Below are positions 16,660 to 25,122 of a DNA stretch of 64,000 nt, piece after piece; the stretch's first letter is position 1; the number at the start of each line of letters is the position of its first letter. The DNA is from Christensenella intestinihominis. GTDB lineage: Bacteria; Bacillota; Clostridia; Christensenellales; Christensenellaceae. Position numbers and translations under genes: made by a program. The notes under the pieces were generated by a model. The model did no database searches. It saw nothing but the letters and a program-made list of their open reading frames with translations, and was not told the origin of the DNA. The stretch covers positions 1 to 64,000 of the forward strand of contig NZ_MAIQ01000010.1 in assembly GCF_001678845.1 (NCBI RefSeq). The letters run 5' to 3'.

Positions 16660-18147
16660 TTATCCCCTTTCTATCCCCGTGGCCATCATCATGATCCGTT
16701 CCTCCGTCGCTTCTTCGTTTGAAAGCTCGCCGCGTAATTCTCCCTGGTACATAACGGCAATCCGCTGGCAGGTCTCCAGAAGCTCGGGCAGGTCGGACGA
16801 AATAATCATAACCGCTTTTCCTTCCCGGGTAAGTTTATTGATATAGGCGTAAATTTCTTTGCGCGCACCAATATCCACACCGCGTGTCGGTTCGTCAAAA
16901 ATGAAAATGTCCGCATCTCCCGCCGCCCATTTTCCAAAGACCACCTTTTGCTGGTTTCCGCCTGAAAGACCGATGACCTCGTCCCGTTCGGACGCATATT
17001 TTATCCTCAGTGCCTGCTGCATATCTTTGGTAATTTGTTTCTCTTCCCGCTTGTCGATGATCGGCGTTTTTGTTTTGATGTGCCTGATGACCGTCATGTT
17101 TTCCATGATGCTCCGCTCGGGGAAAAGGCCGCTGCCCCTCCTGTCCTCCGTAGCAAAAGCGATCCTGCGTGCAATGGCTTCGGATGGGGTTTTGATTTCT
17201 ACTTTTTCCCCGTTAATGAACAGCTCGCCCGTTTCCTTCGGCCTGATGCCGAAGATCGCTTCGGCAAGCTCGCTGCGTCCCGCGCCGACCAGGCCATAGA
17301 AGCCGAGCGTCTCTCCGGTGTAGAGTGTGAAACTCACATCCTTTACCATATTGCCGCTTGTAATATGCTCCGCCCGGAAAATTTCCTTTTTGCTTTGTCC
17401 GTCCGCGCGTTCCACCTTGTTTGGTTCGATATCCCGGCCGACCATCAGTTTCGCAATATCCCGTTCGGATATATCGGCTGTGTTTACGGTCGCAATTTTT
17501 TCGCCGTCCCGCAGGATTGTGATCCGGTCGCATATTTCTTTGATTTCCGGGAGCCTGTGCGAAATGTAGATTACGCTCACTCCTGCGGCTTTCAATTTCC
17601 CGATCAGTGAATAAAGAATGTCTACCTCGTTTTTGGTAAGCACGGCCGTGGGCTCGTCCATAATAATCAGTTCCGCGTTGAATGAAATGGCTTTGATAAT
17701 TTCCACAATTTGCTTTTGGGCAATGCTCAAATTCCGCACTTTTTCGGCCGGGTCAATGTGCTCCGCTTCCTGGAGAAGCTCTGCCGTGCGGCTGACCATT
17801 TCTTTTTCATTGAGCACCATGCCCTTCTTTACTTTTTCACGGTTCAAAAAAATGTTTTGCGCAACGGTAAGCTCGTTCAGCAGGTTCAGTTCCTGGAAAA
17901 TCATCGATATCCCGAGCCTCTGTATTTGCTGTACGCTCATGCCGGTTACCGGCTGCCCCTTAAATGTAATGTCGCCGCTGTCCCTTTCATAAATTCCGGT
18001 CAGTATTTTCATCAGGGTCGATTTACCGGCGCCGTTTTCGCCACACAATGCGTGGACTTCGCCTTTTTCTACGGATAAATCGACATTTTTCAGTACCGGA
18101 ATCCCGTGAAAACTCTTATTGATGCGCTGCATTTCCAGAATGGCCAA
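16660..18147 (-). CDS. Sugar-type ABC transporter ATPase (RbsA-like)
   Basis: A 495-residue tandem ATPase. The first cassette has Walker A GENGAGKSTLMK, the second has a degenerate Walker A GLVGAGRSELAE, and signature motifs include LSIAQKQIVEI and LSGGNQQKVVFGKW. This two-cassette form is typical of the ribose/galactose importer class. The best start is TTG 18147, 7 nt after AAGGAGGG, which gives the usual N-terminus (AILEMQRINKSFHG). A further upstream in-frame TTG at 18174 lies before the binding site and inside an operator. It is the first gene of the transporter unit and is preceded by two AAAACGTTTT operators. Confidence 0.92.
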   Translation of the reverse strand: MAILEMQRINKSFHGIPVLKNVDLSVEKGEVHALCGENGAGKSTLMKILTGIYERDSGDITFKGQPVTGMSVQQIQRLGISMIFQELNLLNELTVAQNIFLNREKVKKGMVLNEKEMVSRTAELLQEAEHIDPAEKVRNLSIAQKQIVEIIKAISFNAELIIMDEPTAVLTKNEVDILYSLIGKLKAAGVSVIYISHRLPEIKEICDRITILRDGEKIATVNTADISERDIAKLMVGRDIEPNKVERADGQSKKEIFRAEHITSGNMVKDVSFTLYTGETLGFYGLVGAGRSELAEAIFGIRPKETGELFINGEKVEIKTPSEAIARRIAFATEDRRGSGLFPERSIMENMTVIRHIKTKTPIIDKREEKQITKDMQQALRIKYASERDEVIGLSGGNQQKVVFGKWAAGDADIFIFDEPTRGVDIGARKEIYAYINKLTREGKAVMIISSDLPELLETCQRIAVMYQGELRGELSNEEATEERIMMMATGIERG

Positions 18148-18170
18148 TTTCAATCCCTCCTTTTTATTTT

Positions 18171-18184
18171 CCAAAACGTTTTAT
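18171..18184. promoter_or_regulatory. LacI-type operator O1
   Basis: CCAAAACGTTTTAT contains a perfect 10-bp palindrome with a CG centre, the usual shape of LacI-family operators. It lies just upstream of the transporter's ribosome binding site, with an identical 14-bp copy 45 bp away. Confidence 0.8.
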
Positions 18185-18215
18185 GTTTTTTATTTATGTA
18201 TATTATGATTATTTT

Positions 18216-18229
18216 CCAAAACGTTTTAT
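18216..18229. promoter_or_regulatory. LacI-type operator O2
   Basis: An exact repeat of the 14-bp O1 sequence. The 45-bp spacing is about four helical turns and the A/T-rich DNA between them should contain the transporter promoter, so two bound regulators could block or loop it. It lies 21 bp beyond the lacI stop codon. Confidence 0.8.
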
Positions 18230-18249
18230 ATTTTTGTTTAAAAAATTTT

Positions 18250-19278
18250 CTACGGGCGCGTGGTGCTGCGCACCAACAAGCTGGGGGATATGCACACCGG
18301 AGACAGCCCGGCCGCTTTTTCCGGATGCTCGATCAGCGAAATCAACCGTGATACGGCCTCGTAGCCCATACTTGAAACATCTACATCTATTGTGGAGAGG
18401 CGGGGAAACACACATTTCGATACGTCCATTCCGTCAAACCCCAGGATCGAAACATCCTGCGGGATTTTGAGGCCCATTTCATGCGCCGCCGTAAGCACGC
18501 CTGTAGCCATATAATCATTCGCGCAGAATACGAAGGTAGGCTGCCCCGCATTATCCGACAACACTTTCTTCATCGCATAATATCCTCCTTCATGCGTATA
18601 GTCGGAATAAACAATTCCCTGCTCTTCAAAGCGGATTCCCCTTTCGAGCAGCCCCGCGATGAAGCCCTGTTCAATCATGGCCGCGCTGATATGCTCCTCC
18701 GGCCCGTTGATAAACAGAATGCGGTCATGGCGCCCGGCACACTGCGCCGCAAGCTTCCCGCCTGCAAAATTATCAATATACACCTTATGCATATCCGAGA
18801 CTTCCGCCCAGGGATTGACCATCACGAAAGGATAGCTTTCATCCTCGAGCAGTTTGAGGAAATCACAACGGAATTTATATTGCGGGATAACGATAATCCC
18901 GTCTGTCGACCGCCCAAATACCTTTTGTTCAAAATAGTCGCCCTCACGTATATCCGCCCAGAAGGCTGTTTCAAATTTGATCGAATAATCATATTTTTGC
19001 GCACACAGCATCGCGCCTTTCAGCATCTGGTAATAGTAGGAAATATCCTCTGTCATATCTCCCACGCCGCGGAAATTAAGCACAAGCAGCGTCAGGTTAT
19101 GCGTCTTTTGAGTGATTAGGTTCCGTCCGTTGATATTAACGTAATAATGGAGCATCTTCGCGGCATCCAGGACCCGCTGCCTGGTGTTTTCATTTACCTT
19201 TTTTCCATTGAGGGCATGGGATGCTGTTGTGATGGATACCTTCGCTAGTTCCGCAACGTCTTTTAAAGTGGCAGGCAT
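18250..19278 (-). CDS. LacI-family transcriptional regulator
   Basis: A 342-residue regulator. The N-terminal helix-turn-helix is clear: TLKDVAELAKVSITTASHAL, then the hinge helix segment of NTRQRVLDAAKML. A periplasmic-binding-like sensor domain follows (about 60-340), with FVFCANDYMATGVLTAA and DVSILGFDGMDVSKCVFPRL. It should repress the adjacent transporter and the oxidoreductase through the AAAACGTTTT sites found before both. The effector is probably the transported sugar. It is transcribed in the same direction, between the two target units. The ATG follows GGAGGAG. Confidence 0.93.
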   Translation of the reverse strand: MPATLKDVAELAKVSITTASHALNGKKVNENTRQRVLDAAKMLHYYVNINGRNLITQKTHNLTLLVLNFRGVGDMTEDISYYYQMLKGAMLCAQKYDYSIKFETAFWADIREGDYFEQKVFGRSTDGIIVIPQYKFRCDFLKLLEDESYPFVMVNPWAEVSDMHKVYIDNFAGGKLAAQCAGRHDRILFINGPEEHISAAMIEQGFIAGLLERGIRFEEQGIVYSDYTHEGGYYAMKKVLSDNAGQPTFVFCANDYMATGVLTAAHEMGLKIPQDVSILGFDGMDVSKCVFPRLSTIDVDVSSMGYEAVSRLISLIEHPEKAAGLSPVCISPSLLVRSTTRP

Positions 19279-19341
19279 ACTGCTCCTCCTTCATGGATAT
19301 GTATTTATTATCCTACACTTTAAAAGAGATTACAACCTGAA

Positions 19342-21255
19342 TTATTGGATTTTACAGGCCGCTTCATATGCCTCCCTGATGGCTGTAACCGCGTTTCCGA
19401 CCGCGTTTGCGTCGCCGATCCGGATCACATTTCCAGCCTCGCCCAGGACGCTTTTTCGTTTAACGTACCGCGTGCACAAAACCACGTCGTCTCCCGGTTC
19501 CAGGGGAAGCGCTTCCCTTTCGAGCAGGATGCTTTCCCCGATTTCGCGTATATGTCCATGAAGATGAATTGTTACCCCCGCGCCGCGCAGTTCCTGTTCA
19601 AGCGCGGCGCAGATGCTTTCGTCCCCATATTTTTCATAAAATTTATCCCGCATGACAAGCGTAACGTCTTTTCCCTGCGCCGCAAGAAATGCAGCGGTAT
19701 TTGCCGCACACCCACCAAAATCGCATACAAAGACTTTGCCGCGCGCCTGCTTTTCCCCGCTTAAAACCTCGCTTTCAAGCAAAACACGCGCGTCCGTATG
19801 AATCGGTATATCGGGGAAGGCGGGCTGCGCTCCTGTCGCGTCTACGACCAGGTCGTATTTCCCCGGCTCCGTTATTTCCGTATTCAGCAGTATTTTAACG
19901 CCGTGCGCTTTTAATTCCTGTTCCAGATGGAAAACCAGGCTTGCATATTCCTGCTTATGGGGCGGGACCAGAGCGAGGAGCCACTGTCCCCCGAGCTTGC
20001 CGCTTTTTTCCGCCAGCGTCACGTAGGCACCGCGCGCCGCCGCCGTTGCGGCAAACCGCATGCCGGAGACGCCCCCGCCCATAACCAGGATTTTGTAAGA
20101 GGAATATAGGTCTTTGGGTACTCCCAAATGTTCATTTCCAGTCAATGGATTCACAAGGCAGCCAATCGGTTTCCCGGAAAACAGGTTTCCATTGCATGCC
20201 TGCCGGCAGCCAATGCAGTATGCGATTTCACCAAGTCGCCCTTCCCGCGCTTTGTTTGGCATATCCGGGTCCGCAAGGGAAGCGCGGCCCATGGCCACAA
20301 GGTCGGCCTCGCCGCCCGCGATAACCCCTTCCGCAAGCAGCGGGTCATTCACGCGCCCGACCGCAATCACGGGGACGGAACACGCCTGTTTGATGACCGC
20401 CGCATACTTTACCATATTTGCATGATCTTCATGGTAGGAGGCCACCATGTGGCCGCCTGAAGCAAAAACACCGAATGAAACGTCGATTGCGGCCGCACCG
20501 GCTTCTTCCAGCAGCAGGCAGAAGGCTTTCATATCCTGAACGGTAAGTCCCCCGTCCACCAATTCGTCGGAGGAAATCCGGCAAAATACAGGCATCCCGG
20601 GCCCGACGGCTTCACGCACCGCTTCGACTGTCTCCAGCATAAACCGGGCCCGGTTTATCATAGGCCCCCCGTAAAGATCGGTTCTTTTATTGGAAAACGG
20701 CGACAGGAATTCATCAATCAAATAACCATGCGCGCAATGAATTTCCACCGCGTCGAACCCGGCTTCTTTTGCGCGCACGGCCGCCGCCGCAAATTCCCGC
20801 ACGATTTTACGGATTTCTTCCACAGTCAGTTCGCCGGGCTGTTCTTCTATGGTTGGGTCCTGGAAAGGGGACGGCGCCACGTTGGGCACTCCCGTGATTG
20901 CGCTGCTGGTTTCCCGGCCCGCATGATAAAGCTGCGCTGCGATCCTGGCCCCCGCCGCGTGGACGCGTATGACGGTATCCTTCAGCCCGTCCCTCTGCGC
21001 ATCATTCCACAAACCGCCATTAAGCGGAAATGCCCGCGCTCCTTTGCATACGCCAAAATTTTCCGTAATTAACAGGCCGAAGCCACCGCGGGCCCGCGCT
21101 TCCATATAGGCCGCGTATTGCTTTGTCGCAACGCCTTCGGGCGTGAACATATTCGACACCATCGGCGGAACAACAAATCTGTTTTTTAGTTTTAATGAAC
21201 CAATCGAAATTTCTTGAAAAACATGTTTCAGCATTATTTTTGATCCCCCACCCAT
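19342..21255 (-). CDS. NADH:flavin oxidoreductase, Old Yellow Enzyme/FadH type
   Basis: A 637-residue, three-cofactor flavoenzyme resembling 2,4-dienoyl-CoA reductase, BaiCD and trimethylamine dehydrogenase. Residues about 1-340 form the FMN TIM barrel (SLKLKNRFVVPPMVSNMF, then FDAVEIHCAHGYLIDEFLSP with the catalytic His/Tyr region). A 4Fe-4S motif CIGCRQACNGNLF plus a later Cys follows at about 345-365. A Rossmann NAD(P)/FAD domain begins KILVMGGGVSGMRFAATAA. Such enzymes reduce activated C=C bonds in fatty acyl-CoA, steroids or phenolics. ATG 21255 follows AAGGGA; ATG 21234 gives the family N-terminus (MLKHVFQE) and is an equal alternative. Its promoter carries LacI-type operators. Confidence 0.9.
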   Translation of the reverse strand: MGGGSKIMLKHVFQEISIGSLKLKNRFVVPPMVSNMFTPEGVATKQYAAYMEARARGGFGLLITENFGVCKGARAFPLNGGLWNDAQRDGLKDTVIRVHAAGARIAAQLYHAGRETSSAITGVPNVAPSPFQDPTIEEQPGELTVEEIRKIVREFAAAAVRAKEAGFDAVEIHCAHGYLIDEFLSPFSNKRTDLYGGPMINRARFMLETVEAVREAVGPGMPVFCRISSDELVDGGLTVQDMKAFCLLLEEAGAAAIDVSFGVFASGGHMVASYHEDHANMVKYAAVIKQACSVPVIAVGRVNDPLLAEGVIAGGEADLVAMGRASLADPDMPNKAREGRLGEIAYCIGCRQACNGNLFSGKPIGCLVNPLTGNEHLGVPKDLYSSYKILVMGGGVSGMRFAATAAARGAYVTLAEKSGKLGGQWLLALVPPHKQEYASLVFHLEQELKAHGVKILLNTEITEPGKYDLVVDATGAQPAFPDIPIHTDARVLLESEVLSGEKQARGKVFVCDFGGCAANTAAFLAAQGKDVTLVMRDKFYEKYGDESICAALEQELRGAGVTIHLHGHIREIGESILLEREALPLEPGDDVVLCTRYVKRKSVLGEAGNVIRIGDANAVGNAVTAIREAYEAACKIQ

Positions 21256-21275
21256 TTGATTTCCCTTTTGACCTC

Positions 21276-21304
21276 ATCATATACCAAAATGTTTTTGTTG
21301 TAAA
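21276..21304 (-). promoter_or_regulatory. Promoter of the oxidoreductase with operator in the spacer
   Basis: On the minus strand TTTACA (21299-21304) and TATGAT (21276-21281) are 17 bp apart. The spacer holds CCAAAATGTTTTTG (21284-21297), a one-step variant of the 14-bp operator found before the transporter. Binding there would exclude RNA polymerase. Confidence 0.75.
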
Positions 21305-21340
21305 CATATATTTTACTTTTATAAAGCTGTTTTTTGCATA

Positions 21341-21354
21341 CGAAAACGTTTTGG
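21341..21354. promoter_or_regulatory. LacI-type operator upstream of the oxidoreductase
   Basis: CGAAAACGTTTTGG is the same palindrome in reverse orientation, 57 bp from the operator inside the promoter spacer. It links this gene to the regulator encoded downstream. Confidence 0.75.
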
Positions 21355-21445
21355 ATATTGACGTTATGCAATAAAAATTTCTGTCATTTTTCCAAATATA
21401 TTCCCGTAAAACTGGTTTTTGGGGGAATTTTTGTTCTTTTAAAAC

Positions 21446-21473
21446 AAAAAACCAGGGATAACCCTGGTTTTTT
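21446..21473 (-). terminator. Terminator after the thioesterase gene
   Basis: An 11-bp stem (21447-21457 with 21462-21472, loop ATAA) has T-runs on both strands. On the minus strand it follows the thioesterase stop. Confidence 0.88.
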
Positions 21474-21489
21474 CCGCTTCTGTTTGATC

Positions 21490-21900
21490 TCAGGTATCCA
21501 GCCCGATACTCCCATCTTTTATAAAACCGGAAACCGTCATAAAGGCCACCGGCGTTCCCGCATCGTCTGTGATTTCGACCTCGTAAAGGCATGTTTTCCG
21601 CGTGGACGCGGTTTCTTTTGCCCGCGCGATCAGGCGCCTGCCCTTCGGCGGACGCACATACGTGATATTGTTGTTCAGCGACACCACATTGCCATGCTTA
21701 CAGTTTGCCGCCACCGCAAACGTAAAATCCGCAATGGTGAAAATCATTCCGCCCTGCACCACGTTTCCCGCGTTGAGGTGCTGTTCCCTGATTTCCGCCG
21801 TACATTCGCAGGTTCCGGCATCCGCGCTCTCAATTTCAATTCCAAGCGCCTGCACGAACCTGTCCTGCCTGAAAAATTCTTTTACCCGTTCTATATCCAT
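21490..21900 (-). CDS. Hotdog-fold acyl-CoA thioesterase (PaaI-like)
   Basis: A 136-residue single hotdog-domain protein. The pattern LNAGNVVQGGMIFTIADFTFAVAAN is the PaaI/YbgC-like active-site helix (residues about 38-62), followed by VSLNNNITYVRPPKGRRLIA. It would hydrolyse an acyl-CoA, possibly an aryl or short-chain ester. The start is ATG 21900 after GAGGAGG. It forms a single-gene unit between its own terminator and the deoC promoter region. The substrate is unknown. It is not obviously linked to the oxidoreductase, although both could act on CoA esters. Confidence 0.85.
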   Translation of the reverse strand: MDIERVKEFFRQDRFVQALGIEIESADAGTCECTAEIREQHLNAGNVVQGGMIFTIADFTFAVAANCKHGNVVSLNNNITYVRPPKGRRLIARAKETASTRKTCLYEVEITDDAGTPVAFMTVSGFIKDGSIGLDT

Positions 21901-21975
21901 AGCTGCCTCCTCGTCCTGATGTTTCATACAAAAAGATTATACAACAAAATACTGAAAATTTCTTCTGCTTATTCA

Positions 21976-22004
21976 TTGACAACACCTCGTTCCCGGTCTA
22001 TGAT
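21976..22004 (+). promoter_or_regulatory. deoC promoter
   Basis: TTGACA (21976-21981), a 17-bp spacer and TATGAT (21999-22004) form a near-consensus promoter. Transcription should begin near 22011, leaving a leader of about 150 nt. Confidence 0.85.
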
Positions 22005-22010
22005 AGTATT

Positions 22011-22127
22011 GTTTTACAGCAAGTTCAGCGCCGCGCACCACGCGGCGGACAGCATTTCCCTGTAAACGGCTGGCAGCGGACTGTTTTGCCGCGGGGCACA
22101 CGCCGCGCAAACCGCAGCAAGGCCAGC
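22011..22127 (+). ncRNA. Structured 5' leader of deoC (unassigned)
   Basis: The leader folds into two compact domains. Domain 1: 22011-22019 pairs with 22060-22067 (one bulged T) and encloses a perfect 7-bp hairpin, 22029-22035 with 22041-22047. Domain 2: GCTGGC 22069-22074 pairs with GCCAGC 22122-22127; GCGG 22076-22079 pairs with CCGC 22112-22115; and a long inner stem pairs 22085-22094 with 22103-22111 around a bulged C. The pairs cover nearly the whole leader. No terminator precedes deoC and no known riboswitch consensus is recognised. It may be a ligand- or protein-binding leader. Confidence 0.5.
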
Positions 22128-22162
22128 AAATAAAACTGTTTGAATCATCGGAGGATCACATT

Positions 22163-22864
22163 ATGGTTTCTTTGGAAACGCTGCCGGATATGATTGACAT
22201 TACGGCAGTCGCCGCGGATACGCGCCTTACGGACGTAGACCGCATTTGCGATATTGCAAAAGCGTATCATTGCGCTTCCACAATTACATTGCCGTGCTAC
22301 CTTGCGCGCACCATGAAAAACACAATCGGTTACGATCTCCTGCACGGGTCTGTAACGGGCTTTCCTTACGGCGGGGAGCTTACGTCCACAAAGGTTTACG
22401 AAGCAAAGCAGCTGGAGCTTCTGGGGGCCCAGGAGATCGATATGGTTATGAATATCGGCGCCTTCCTTTCCGGGAACCTGAAATATACCAAGCAGGATAT
22501 TACGGCGGTATGCGAAGCCGTAAAGGTTCCGGTGAAGGTAATCATCGAAACGGCGCTTCTCACGAACGACCAGATTGCCAAGGCATCCGAGCTTGCCGCC
22601 AGCGCGGGCGCGCCGTGGGTGAAAAGCAGCACCGGCTTCCACGGAAAGCCGACGACGGTGGAAATTGTCCGCATCATGAAGGACGCCGCCGGGGAAAACG
22701 TTAAAATTAAGGCTGCCGGCGGTATCCGCGACCTCGATACGATGCTGGAAATGGCGGAGGCCGGGGCGGAACGGTTCGGCCTTGGGGGGCGCAGCTGCGA
22801 AACTATTTTCCGCGAGCTTGACAAACGGCTCGGGCGTGAAAACCTGATGGGATATATTGAATAA
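22163..22864 (+). CDS. deoC: Deoxyribose-phosphate aldolase
   Basis: A 233-residue class I aldolase that splits 2-deoxy-D-ribose 5-phosphate into acetaldehyde and glyceraldehyde 3-phosphate. Key segments are the first strand near TDVDRICDIAKAYH, AQEIDMVMNIGAFLSG (proton-relay Asp), the Schiff-base lysine in WVKSSTGFHGKPTT (about residue 153) and the second lysine in VKIKAAGGIRDLD (about residue 184). The phosphate-binding end reads GAERFGLGGRS. Length is standard. It is monocistronic, with GGAGGATC as binding site and a strong terminator. No nucleoside phosphorylase or phosphopentomutase lies beside it. Confidence 0.95.
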   Translation: MVSLETLPDMIDITAVAADTRLTDVDRICDIAKAYHCASTITLPCYLARTMKNTIGYDLLHGSVTGFPYGGELTSTKVYEAKQLELLGAQEIDMVMNIGAFLSGNLKYTKQDITAVCEAVKVPVKVIIETALLTNDQIAKASELAASAGAPWVKSSTGFHGKPTTVEIVRIMKDAAGENVKIKAAGGIRDLDTMLEMAEAGAERFGLGGRSCETIFRELDKRLGRENLMGYIE

Positions 22865-22882
22865 AATAGCCGGAGAAAATAA

Positions 22883-22915
22883 AAAATGACTGGCCTTTTG
22901 GCCAGTCATTTTTTT
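22883..22915. terminator. Bidirectional terminator between deoC and metY
   Basis: An 11-bp perfect stem, AATGACTGGCC with its complement around TTTT (22885-22910), is flanked by A-runs and T-runs. It serves both convergent genes. Confidence 0.95.
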
Positions 22916-22917
22916 CT

Positions 22918-24180
22918 TTACCGAATTGCTGCAAAGCCTTTTTCAAGGTCTTGGATGATATCGCCGATGTCTTCGATGCCTACCGAAAGGCGGATCATTC
23001 CCGGCGTGATGCCCGCGTCCACCAGTTGTTCATCCGAAAGCTGGCGGTGCGTCTCGCTCGCGGGATGCAGCACGCAGGTCTTTACGGTCGCCACGTGCAC
23101 CACATTGGAAGCCAGCTCAAGGCTGTCCATAAATTTCACTGCGGCGTCCCGCCCGCCCTTAAGCGAAAAGGAAATGACGCCGCTGGCGCCGTCCGGCAGG
23201 TATTTCTGCCCGAGGTCATAGTATTTATCTCCTTTGAGGCCGGGGTAATTGACATACTCCACATCCGCCTGCGCCGCGAGGAATTCCGCCGTCTCCTGCG
23301 CATTCGCGCTGTGGCGTTCCATCCGCAGGGCAAGCGTTTCAAGCCCGAGGTTCAACAAAAACGCGGCGTGCGCCGTGGGGCTGGCGCCGATATCGCGCAT
23401 AAGCTGCGTACGCGCCTTGGTGATATAGGCCTGCCTGCCGAATGCTTCCGTATATACAACGCCGTGGTAGCTTTCGTCCGGCTCGGTGAGGCCCGGATAA
23501 TCCTTCCAGTCGAAGACGCCGCCGTCGATCAGCACGCCGCCAAGCTGCACCGCGTGCCCATCCATGTATTTTGAGGTTGAGTGCGTCACGATATCCGCGC
23601 CGAACTCGAACGGCCTGCACAGGACAGGCGTTGCAAAGGTATTATCCACGATGAGCGGAACGCCGTGGCTGTGCGCAAGGTTTGCAAAGCGCTCGATATC
23701 GAACACGGAGATTGCCGGATTGGCAACCGTTTCGCCGAAAACAAGCTTGGTATTCGGGCGGAACGCTTTTTCAATTTCGGAATCCGGCGCGTCCTGGTTT
23801 ACGAACGTACATTCGATTCCCAGCTTCTCGAGCGTCACGCCGAACAGGTTGATCGTCCCGCCGTACACCTCGGAAGCGCACACCATGTGGTCGCCCGCGC
23901 CCATGATATTGAGCACCGCGATCATATTCGCGGCCTGGCCGGAGGATGTGCACATCGCGCCCACGCCGCCTTCGAGCGCGGAAAGCTTTTCTTCCACATA
24001 CCCTACCGTCGGGTTGGCGAGCCGCGTATAGAAATATCCCGCGGCCTTAAGGTCGAAAAGGTCGCCGATATGCTCCGTGGAATCGTAATTAAAGGTCGTG
24101 CTCTGGTAAATCGGAAGCGCGTGCGGTTCCCCGTCCTTCGGCTTCCAGCCTTCATGCAGGCATTTTGTATTTATTTTCAT
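22918..24180 (-). CDS. metY: O-acetylhomoserine sulfhydrylase
   Basis: A 420-residue PLP enzyme of the Cys/Met metabolism family that makes homocysteine from O-acetylhomoserine and sulfide. Seen: TKCLHEGWKPKDGEPHALPI, SGQAANMIAVLNIMGAGDH (PLP phosphate site), IVDNTFATPVLCRP (Asp to the pyridine N) and the PLP-lysine in THSTSKYMDGHA (about residue 207). The length and the N-terminal TKCLHEG pattern favour MetY over MetB or MetC. No SAM riboswitch or T-box is visible in the 147 nt upstream. The ATG follows AGGAGGAG. Confidence 0.93.
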   Translation of the reverse strand: MKINTKCLHEGWKPKDGEPHALPIYQSTTFNYDSTEHIGDLFDLKAAGYFYTRLANPTVGYVEEKLSALEGGVGAMCTSSGQAANMIAVLNIMGAGDHMVCASEVYGGTINLFGVTLEKLGIECTFVNQDAPDSEIEKAFRPNTKLVFGETVANPAISVFDIERFANLAHSHGVPLIVDNTFATPVLCRPFEFGADIVTHSTSKYMDGHAVQLGGVLIDGGVFDWKDYPGLTEPDESYHGVVYTEAFGRQAYITKARTQLMRDIGASPTAHAAFLLNLGLETLALRMERHSANAQETAEFLAAQADVEYVNYPGLKGDKYYDLGQKYLPDGASGVISFSLKGGRDAAVKFMDSLELASNVVHVATVKTCVLHPASETHRQLSDEQLVDAGITPGMIRLSVGIEDIGDIIQDLEKGFAAIR

Positions 24181-24327
24181 GTTTGACTCCTCCTGCTTCT
24201 GTTTCCAATATCATATCACAATTGCATTCTTTTTTCTTCAGAAAAGAACCCGTGCTTACCAAATATCCGCGGATGAACAAATATGTCCTGCCGCGGAACA
24301 AGGCGCAATCATTATTAACTATTCATT

Positions 24328-25062
24328 TTAAATGACGAGTCCGCCGTTGGGGCTCAGCACCTGCCCGGTGATAAAGCGTCCGCCTTCTTCCGCAAGGAAC
24401 AGCACGGCACGCGCGATATCTTCCGGCGTTCCAAGGCATCCGAGCGGGGTTTCTTCCCGCAGTTCCTGCCGGGCGCAGCCGTCAAGCCCTGCGGTCATAT
24501 CCGTTTCGACCACCCCGGGCGCAACGCAGTTGACCCGCACCCCCGAAGGCCCGACCTCCTTGGCAAGCGCCTTGGTGAAGCCGATCACCGCCGCTTTCGA
24601 GGCGGAATAATGGACCTCGCACGACGCGCCCGCAATTCCCCAGATGGAGGAAAGGTTCACAATGCATCCGCGCTTTGCGCTGACCATGCCCGGAAGCACG
24701 GCCTTCGTGCACAGGAACATGCCCTTGACATTGACGTCGAACATATGCTGCCATTCCGCTTCCGTAATGTCCGAAAACAGCTTCTGCTGCGCGACGCCCG
24801 CATTGTTTACAAGGGCGTTTACGCCGCCGAAACGCCCTTCGGCCTCCCGCAGCATTTTTGCGACCTCCCGCGCGTTTGAAACATCCGCCCGGAAGATATC
24901 CGCGCTTACATGCATTTGCCTGAGCTCGTCGAGGAGCGCCTGCGCTTCCCCTTCGCTCTTGTTATAATTTGCCGCAACACACCAGCCCGCCCTGCCGAAT
25001 GCGAGCGCACACGCCCTGCCGATCCCGCGCGACGCGCCGGTGATAAGAACCGTTCCCTTCAT
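24328..25062 (-). CDS. SDR oxidoreductase, FabG-like
   Basis: A 244-residue classical short-chain dehydrogenase. It has the cofactor loop TGASRGIG (residues 8-15), NNAG (about 87-90), and the catalytic Ser...Tyr-x-x-x-Lys, with the serine in VNLSSIWG and Tyr-Lys in HYSASKAAV. The C-terminal GQVLSPNGGLVI matches 3-oxoacyl-ACP reductases. No fatty-acid synthesis genes are adjacent, so it may be a stand-alone ketone reductase instead. It lies 147 nt before metY's start in the same direction and may be read with it. Confident for the family, weaker for the substrate. Confidence 0.85.
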   Translation of the reverse strand: MKGTVLITGASRGIGRACALAFGRAGWCVAANYNKSEGEAQALLDELRQMHVSADIFRADVSNAREVAKMLREAEGRFGGVNALVNNAGVAQQKLFSDITEAEWQHMFDVNVKGMFLCTKAVLPGMVSAKRGCIVNLSSIWGIAGASCEVHYSASKAAVIGFTKALAKEVGPSGVRVNCVAPGVVETDMTAGLDGCARQELREETPLGCLGTPEDIARAVLFLAEEGGRFITGQVLSPNGGLVI

Positions 25063-25122
25063 ACCATTCTCCAGCTTTGTGATTGTTTGCCCCCGGCCTG
25101 CGGGCCAAAAGGCATTCGCCGC

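Noticed and set aside
18148-18174. Upstream TTG start for the ABC ATPase
   Set aside because: It lies before the AAGGAGGG binding site and inside an operator; the TTG at 18147 is correctly spaced and gives the family N-terminus.
24181-24327. SAM riboswitch or T-box before metY
   Set aside because: None of the conserved sequences of these leaders is visible in the 147 nt upstream, and no terminator is present.
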